Origin: Cymbidium sinense
Taxonomy: Eukaryota > Streptophyta > Magnoliopsida > Asparagales > Orchidaceae
Direction: 5' to 3'
Length of the DNA stretch: 64,000 nt
Assembly (NCBI GenBank): GCA_021442155.1
Contig: CM038218.1
Span: 55,775,277 to 55,839,276, forward strand
Numbering within the stretch: the stretch's first letter is position 1; each line of letters opens with the position of its first letter. The notes beneath the pieces were generated by a model. It did not search any database, was not told the origin of the DNA, and saw only the letters and a program-made list of their open reading frames with translations. Below are positions 56,891 through 64,000 of the stretch, piece after piece. Position numbers and translations under genes: made by a program.

Positions 56891-56953
56891 TTTTTAATAG
56901 AGAACAAATTTCGATTCAACATTTCTTCTTTTCGATTTCGTCAACCAAGTAAC
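56891..56953 (-). pseudogene. GRP retrocopy fragment 8, cut off by block X copy
   Basis: Only about 60 bases remain: the common poly(A)-side end (AATAGAGAAC, TTTCTTCTTTTCG, CAACCAAGTAAC). At about 56953 the match stops and block X sequence (GGAAGTGAGGTAATCAAATG) begins, so the X-containing sequence replaced the rest of this copy. Confidence 0.72.
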
Positions 56954-59900
56954 AAACTAAGGAAGTGAGGTAATCAAATGACCTCCTTGGGGATAGCTAA
57001 AGCCTCTTGTTCCTAGGATTTCCAGACTATATACCCCTTACCATTCAATCTTATATAAATCAACACATGAATAGGGGAATGAAAATTCAAAATTTATACA
57101 CTTAAGCTATAAGCACATGCATTTCTTATGTATTCATAACTAGGATCATAACACATATTATTATTCATTTATAAGGAAAAATACATTTGGATTTAATAGT
57201 GATAATAGCCATGCATATATTAAATTAAATCAACACATGCAAGTTTACATAAAGGAAATCCATTTTATTTTACTTGATTTTGAAAAGATGGATGCATGTA
57301 TTCAAATGACATACCAAATTTAACATGATTGGAAAGAGGACAATCAAATATAAGCATGTGATTCATTCAACCAAACTACTTCTTAAGGACAATCAAATCA
57401 AATATGAATATTTAAAGCAAACCAAAGCTTTTTTATTAATTAAGTTTTTGATTTGATTTGATTTAAAGAGGAGAAGAGAAATCATCACTTGTTGTTTTAA
57501 ACCCATTCCCACATTAGTGATTTGATTTAATTTAAGGAAATGTAATTAAGTTTAGTTTATGGGTTAATTAAGTTTAACCCTTAATTAGATGAACTGAACC
57601 CTTAATTAGATGAATTAATTACCCTTACCTATGTCACCTTAAAGTAATTAACTAAATAATTAAGAGCCAACATGATATGCATGGAAAATAAACTTGCAAC
57701 GATCCTAGGAAAAAAGGGGCCAATGGAATTGGCTCATGATTAATAGTTAATTAGATTAAAGCACTTAATTAATTATTCTTACAATTTTCCCACACATGTG
57801 GACTAACCATAATTTCATTAAACTCCTTTACGTTGTTAAAAACCTAAGGATCTACCCCTTGATTTAATTAATTATGGTTTGATGTGATCATGATTTCAAT
57901 TTGATTATGTGATTTAATTAATTAGTTAAATCATAATTAATTTTATTTTTAAAAAAGGGTGAAATGAACTTAGGGAAAGGTGTCCCAACCCTATTCCTTA
58001 GTTCACTTACTATTGAACAATGATTAATAAATTTAACTAACCAATTTATTACTGTTCATGGGATTAATTAATCATTAATTAACTTAAAAGAGTAGCTAAG
58101 GTTTAATTAGTCAATTTTCCTAATTAAGTGAGCAATAAATCCCAAGAAAAACATGGGAGTTAGAGGTCATCCCATTAAATTAACCCACAAAATTTGGGAT
58201 TAATTGCTCAAGGAGTAATTAAGCTAATACATTTTGTAATTAAACCTTAATTACTATTCAAAATTAGTTAAGTTCATTTTTAATTAATTCTCCTTTAAAA
58301 TACCTTTAAAATGAGTATTTTTTTGCATTATTTTGATTTCTCTATGATGTTTTATGATTTTTAGAAGTTTCAGCCATTAAAAATGATTAATCAAGCCTAG
58401 TTAAAGCATAATCGTATTAACGTCACATGGCGCGTTGATGCGGTGCACTTTTCACATGGTGCTGCTGGATTGGCTACTTAAAACTTATCTGACCAGCGCC
58501 TATGGGGCGATGGCGATCGCTTTCTCATCTGCCGTCCGATCTAAGATCGAACAATTATGATTAATCTTATAGCTTAATAGGATTAAATCAGATCATTCTA
58601 GCGGATCTAATCATGATCGTTCATTTCGATCACATGGAACAAACAGTGCGTGATCTAACATCACGCAAGAGAGGGAGAATGGAGTCCATCCTCCATTGCT
58701 GACTTGATCCAAGCTTACTCGAGCTCAGATCAACTCCAAAAGTATCCCACACCTTCACGACATCGATCGGAGGGGATCCAATGATCAAGATCACACGAGA
58801 TGCAAGTTTTGTCAAAAAGCTCCAACCCATTTTTGCCTAAGGATCAGTTTTGGAAGCATACCTCACCAGAGCTAAACACTAGTGGCTCGAACGATTGAGG
58901 AAGCTTCATCTAGTGTAGATAAAGCCCTGTTGAGAAGCAATTGGATCAATCCCTTGATGTTCTCTTGGAAGGCCATGAACCAATGATTTGGAGCTCAACT
59001 TTGATCGAAGTCCACCTTCGATGCTCATGAATCATGGGAGATGATTTGTTCTTGCTCAACGAGGCCTAGGGAAGGAGTGTGCAAAGTTAATTTCAGTTTG
59101 ATGGAAAAATGGGGAAGTTAGGTCGAAAATAGAAGTGTCCTATTTCAAGATGGATGGGAATGGCATTTTTCGATCTAGGAATGAGCTTGAGAGCTTAAGG
59201 AATGGCTCTAGCGGGTTGTCTTGGCTAGACTGGACTCTGAGGAATAAATTTTATGTGTATTTCAGTGGAAATGAGAGGGTGTATACCCCCCTTCGTCTTG
59301 ATCGGACAGTGGGATTGGGTTTGTCTTTTAGTGACCTTTCGACCATCTCAGGGATTCATGGGTATCAGGGAAGAGGTGAGTTGGCTCAACTTGGTTGGTT
59401 GAAGGTGTGGAGGTGGCTGTCAATGAGAAATCATGGGTGTCCTATGGGTTTTAAATGCTCTAATGGGGAGGGTGAGGTGATTTCATCTCCCATGGGTCAT
59501 GGCCAACCCAACCACCCCTTGGGTCAGGTTGGATAGTGTCCTAGATGCCTAGGTGGACCATTGGGAGAGTATCAAGTGGCCAAGGAATGGAAATGACCAC
59601 TTACATGGGTGATTTGTCTCATGTGATGCCTGTAGAATGATCTTTGGTATTGAATTTGATTTGGGCAGATTTGAAATTAGCCAATATTGGGTTAGCCCAA
59701 ATTTCAAGTTAATTGGAGTTGATTTGGTTAGGTTTGGCTCAATTTGAGTCATTTAGGTCAAATTAGGTTAGGTTGTGTCAAGTTGATCAATTGGTCAAAT
59801 TGGATGAAATCAAGGGCTCGGTCAAGTTCATATGTTCATTTAGGATGTTTTGGTTCAAATGGTTTGGTTTAGTTTGGCTTAGATTTGATTTTGGCTCAAT

Positions 59901-61440
59901 TGAATTCATTTGGGTGAAATGGGTTAAGTTGACCAATTTTACCAAATTGGCCAAATTGGCTTGGGTTGGGAGTTAGTTTGCATTAAGTTGACCAATTGAA
60001 GATGATTGTAGACTTTGGTTTCAATTAATTTGAATTTGATTTTGATTTAGGCCAACTTGAACCTTTAGGTCAATTTGGGCTAAGTAGGTCAATTGGTTTC
60101 AATTATGTCCAATCAAGTCTTTGGTCAATTTCAACAATCAATTTAGAATGGATTTGAGCTATTGGTTGCAATCAATTTGGTTTATATTTTTATTTGACCC
60201 AATTTGGTCTTTTAGGTCAATTTGGGTCAACTTGGGTCAAGAGGCCAATTAGGTTTTGTTTGACTTAATTGAAGGTCAAGTCATATTCAAATATTGATTT
60301 TGATTTGGTATGAATCATTAGTTTCAAGGGATTTGGCTTAGGTTGCAATTTGGCTATTTTGGTTCATATGGGTAATGGGGTTGACTTGGTCAAGTGACCA
60401 AGTTGACTTGGTTTAACCCAATTTGTGATAATTGATCAACCTAGGGTGATCAACAATCATGATGGGAGGTTTTGATGGGCTTGATTCAATACAATTTTGA
60501 TAAAATTAAAACTTGGCGCAAATAGGTCAAATTGGACACTTTGGGTCAAGGAGACCAATTGGGCTTAGTTGGCTTTATTTTGGGTTCAGTTTGATTTAGT
60601 TGACTTTATATATGGATTTGGGATTGATATATAAATTCAATTGCAATTGGCTTGGGTCAAATGGGTTACTGTTCATTTGAATATTTGAAGCAAAAAAGAT
60701 TAAGTTAGGTTTGACTTGGGTTGATTTTTCTTTGGCTTGATGATTGTAGATTTCATTTATATATGTGAATATGATTAAAGGTATGATTGATTCATGAGAA
60801 AATCAATTGAATCTAGATTTTGGAATAAAGGAATTTGGTTAAACCCATAGAGTTGGGTCATGTGGCTTCGATTTGGATTTTGATTTGTTTGATTTTGTTT
60901 TGATGCTTTAAATGTATATTTCATTTAAATTTGTAAAGATGATTTAAAATATGATTGATTTGTGAGAAAAACAATTGAGTTTGACTTGATTTGGATTAAG
61001 ATGTGGCTAAGTCCATGGGATAGGTCATATGGCTTAGGAAGGGTTTTAATTTAATTTGATTTAGTTTGATTTAGTTTTGATCATTTGAATGTAGATTTGA
61101 TTTATATTTAGGAAGATGATTGAAGATATAAATTTATTATGAGAAAATCAATTGATTTTGGATTGATTTGGATTAAGATTTGGCTAAGTCCATGGGATAG
61201 GTCATATGGCTTAGGAAGGGTTTCAAGTTTGGATTTGATCATGGGATTCAATCATTTGGTTTTGGAATTTGGGTTTGGATTTGGATTTGGATTTGAATTT
61301 GATGTTTGACTTGAACTTGAGGTTTTTTTTGAGAAGGTGAACATGGATTGGATTTGGGTTGTAGGGTAGGTGGATTATCCTATTCCTAGGGCATAACCTA
61401 ATCCTATGGTTAACCCTTCTAAGTTTTTAGGCTATTGACT
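56954..61440 (+). mobile_element. Block X, second copy
   Basis: Collinear with 29910-34114 with small indels. Around 59430-59630 compared with 32280-32480, roughly nine of ten bases match by eye. It keeps the GC-rich island (58415-58520), the TCAAATTGG-word region (59700-60680) and the 170-bp tandems (60770-61230). The left part corresponding to 27171-29900 is missing. A 133-codon open frame at 59135-59536 is not open in the other copy, so it is not treated as a gene. Confidence 0.75.
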
Positions 61441-64000
61441 GAGTTTAAGGGCTGCTTTGCATGGAGTTATAAAGAGATGCCACATTGGCTCCTGATGTAG
61501 CGGTCCATAAACTAGCAATAGAGCCTATTGCTAACCTTATCAAGCAAGCTCCTAGACACATGCGATTAGACATAAAATAATTGCATTGATTTTAGGAATT
61601 TAAATAAGGCATGTCCAAAAGAAGAATTCCCACTACCAATCTCGGAGCTGATGGTGGACATTGTCTCATCTCATGCAGTCTTCTCTTTCATGGATGGCTC
61701 ATCTAGATATAACCAAATAAAGATGACCCTTGAAGATGAAAGAAACACTGCTTTAAAACCCGATTAGAATCTTTTTCTATAAGGTCATGCCTTTTAGCCT
61801 TAAAAATGTTAGTGCTACATACCAATGGTCTATGACTCGAATCTTCGATGAACTCATTCATCATCAAGTCAAGTGCTATGTCGATGATCTCGTGGTTAAA
61901 AGTAGAGAAAAGGAAGACCATCTTTTTGACTTGAGAGTATTTTTTGAGTAGTTAAGATAATTTAACCTCAAAATGAACCCCCAAGTGTGGAGTGGCTTGA
62001 AAATTCTTGGAGTTTGTTGCTCGACATTAAGGGTGAAATCATCCGGAGAAGATCCAGGCGATATTAGAAATGACATCCCCTAAAAGATTAACTCAACTCA
62101 AATCATTTTAAGGATGGTTGGCATATCTAATATTCTTTATATCATACTTATCAGGAAGATGTCAGCCATTCTCAGCACTTATCAAAAAGGTTGCCAAGTT
62201 CAACTGGAATGATAAGTGTGAGCCTGCCTTCAAAGAAATCAAGCATTACTTGATGACACCACCAATTCTAGTAGCCCTTATCCCGGGCAAGTAGCTCATA
62301 CTTTACACTGCTATGTTAGATGACTCCCTTGGTGTTTTGTTGGCCCAAGTTAATGTAAAAGGAAAGGAAAACACACTCTACTACCTCAGCCATCATCTAA
62401 TCTTTGTTGAAGCTAATTATCCACCCATTAAGAAGTATTGCCTAGCTTTAATCTTTGCATCCCAAAAGCTACAACACTTTCTCATAAAGTGAACTTAATC
62501 TCTAGGATCAATCAACTATAGTATCTCATGAAACACGCTAATCGAATGATTGGCACGACGGTCCATTATCCTATCATTGTTTGACATTACCTTCATACCC
62601 CTCCGTGCGGTGAAAGGATAAGTGCTAGTGGATTTTCTAGCAACACACCCACTTCCTATTGACTTTCCACTTAGTGATGATCCCCTCGATGAACAAATCA
62701 TGAACTTAGAGGATACTAGCATTCACCGCTAGGAGATGCACTTTGATGGTGTAGCTTCCTCTCAAAGAGGAGAAGAACCATAGTCTATTCCAGGAAAGGC
62801 AGGGATAGGAACAGTTCTCTTAACTCTATACTGAGATGTGATGATATTCTCAAATCATCTGTCCAATCCTTGCTCCAATAATAAAGCCAAATATGAGGCT
62901 CTAATTGTCAGTTTGGAGTTAGCTGTTACTAAGCAATGAGAACTTCAACATCATCAGGGATTCTCAGTTAGTTATCAACCAAATTGCTAGGTCCTTTAAG
63001 GTTATAAAGCTGAAGCTCCATCACTACCATAAGTATGCCATGAAGTTATTAGCCTAAATCCCAGAGGTTACCATTTATAGGATTCCTCGAGGAGAGAACA
63101 TCGTAGAATATGCTTTACCCAAGCTTGCCAAGAAGTTGGCATGTCCTAAGTATGAGTCCATATCAATAAAGGTCCAAAATAAACAAGTCTTATCCTTTAT
63201 AAATATTAAACTCATCAAAATATACTTGAGGTTGCCATTGCAAGAAAGACAAAGAGTTAGATTGGAGGAAATCATTCATGGATTACATAAATAAAGGAAA
63301 ACTACCTCAAGAGAAGTCTCAAGCCCATCAGATGAAGCAAAGAGTGCTTTCTACACTCTTGTGGATGGTGTCTTGTACCGGGGGTCTTTCGATCATATGT
63401 GGTTACATTATTTAGACAAGCACAAAGCCCATAAGATCATGACCAAGTTACACTCAGGATTACATGGAGCCAACCAATACGGTCTGAAGATGAAAGCCAA
63501 AATCAAGAGATTAGGATACTACTGGCCGTCGATGATCAAAGATTGCATGGATACGACTAGGTGATGCCACCAATGTCAAATACACGGTGCAGTCCTACAC
63601 CAACTACCCAACATTCTGCATCTTACGTTAGCCTCATGGTCATTCAAGTGTTGGGGTACCATAGTGGGTATGGTTGATCTTCTTTCTTCCAAGGTTCATC
63701 GGTTCATCTTAGCTGCTACTGACTACTTTTCCAAATGGACGAAGGTGATTTCACTCAGAAAAGCCATAGCTCAACATGTGCTCCAATTTTTTAGGAACCA
63801 TATCATATATATGTTCGGAGTGCCACAATGAATTATATATAATAATGGTAATGCATCTAAGAGCATCGAGATCAATAAATTTCCCGGAGACACACCATAA
63901 ATTGGAGATATTCTACCATCAACTACCCAATGGAAAATAGCTTAGTAGAAGCTGTCAACAAAACTCTCATCTAAATACTAAAGAAGACACTCGATAACAA
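61441..64000 (+). mobile_element. Ty3/gypsy pol remnant B, runs off the right edge
   Basis: Collinear with copy A from about 35540 onward, but with a deletion of the protease end and spacer, so RT sequence follows block X directly. RT pieces: CFAWSYKEMP (about 61455), then the NLNKACPKEEFPLP stretch, SFMDGSSRYNQIK (about 61687) and a YVDD at 61876-61887. RNase H: DSQLVINQIA (about 62955) and IPRGENIVEYALPKL. Integrase: an open stretch at 63361-63564 with MWLHYLDKHKAHKI and KMKAKIKRLGYYWPSM, then CHQCQIH, SKVHRFILAATDYFSKW (TDY kept) and YNNGNASKS, where the second catalytic Asp is Asn. There are more stops and shifts than in copy A. The C-terminal domain lies beyond the window. Confidence 0.85.

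Noticed and set aside
22184..56953. GRP fragments as a CRISPR-like or phased small-repeat system
   Set aside because: Repeat units are hundreds of bases of recognisable mRNA sequence with irregular spacing in a plant genome.
59135..59536. 133-codon plus-strand frame in block X copy B
   Set aside because: The homologous stretch in copy A (about 31990-32390) is not open and the product resembles no known family.

Overview
This is plant nuclear DNA that looks like deep heterochromatin. The long arrays are built on TTTAGGG, the common plant telomere heptamer. The transposon remnants (an L1-type LINE with a plant-style RNase H, and a Ty3/gypsy element of apparent Tat/Ogre type) and the glycine-rich RNA-binding protein (GRP) fragments are also plant-like. 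The species cannot be fixed from the sequence. I found no intact host gene, tRNA, rRNA or CRISPR array. Every protein match is a broken transposon gene or a gene fragment.

Layout. 1-5577 is a minus-strand LINE, nearly complete from its 5' UTR to the ORF2 stop. 5578-24920 is a degenerate telomere-like array. Its left 14 kb alternates T-rich stretches (TTTTA and TTTAGG) with GC-rich patches, in modules of about 2.5 kb. One GRP fragment sits in it at 22184-22596. 24921-42712 is a plus-strand Ty3/gypsy remnant: gag, linker and protease, then a 7-kb non-coding block splitting the protease, then RT, RNase H and integrase, then tandem repeats and an AT-rich satellite of about 340 bp. 42713-56953 is telomere-like array again, carrying seven more minus-strand GRP fragments and two 5'-truncated LINE copies. 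56954-64000 is a second, more decayed copy of the non-coding block plus pol, running off the right edge.

How the parts relate. All telomere-like repeat is in one orientation (TTTAGGG on the + strand) on both sides of the 18-kb retroelement block. This fits one interstitial array, expanded and invaded, better than a chromosome end or a head-to-head fusion. The eight GRP pieces share one 3' end, just before an A-run that looks like a poly(A) remnant. At least three also share the same 5' breakpoint against TTTAGGG repeat. The simplest reading is one 5'-truncated retrocopy that landed in the array and was then amplified with it. Twice the amplified unit also carries a LINE fragment with the same two ends.

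The main unusual content is (1) this amplified GRP retrocopy/LINE composite inside telomeric repeat, and (2) the satellite itself, where the heptamer drifts from TTTAGGG to CCCAGGG in clustered patches within a higher-order repeat. The second could be real biology or a long-read base-calling artefact, and the two cannot be separated from this sequence alone.
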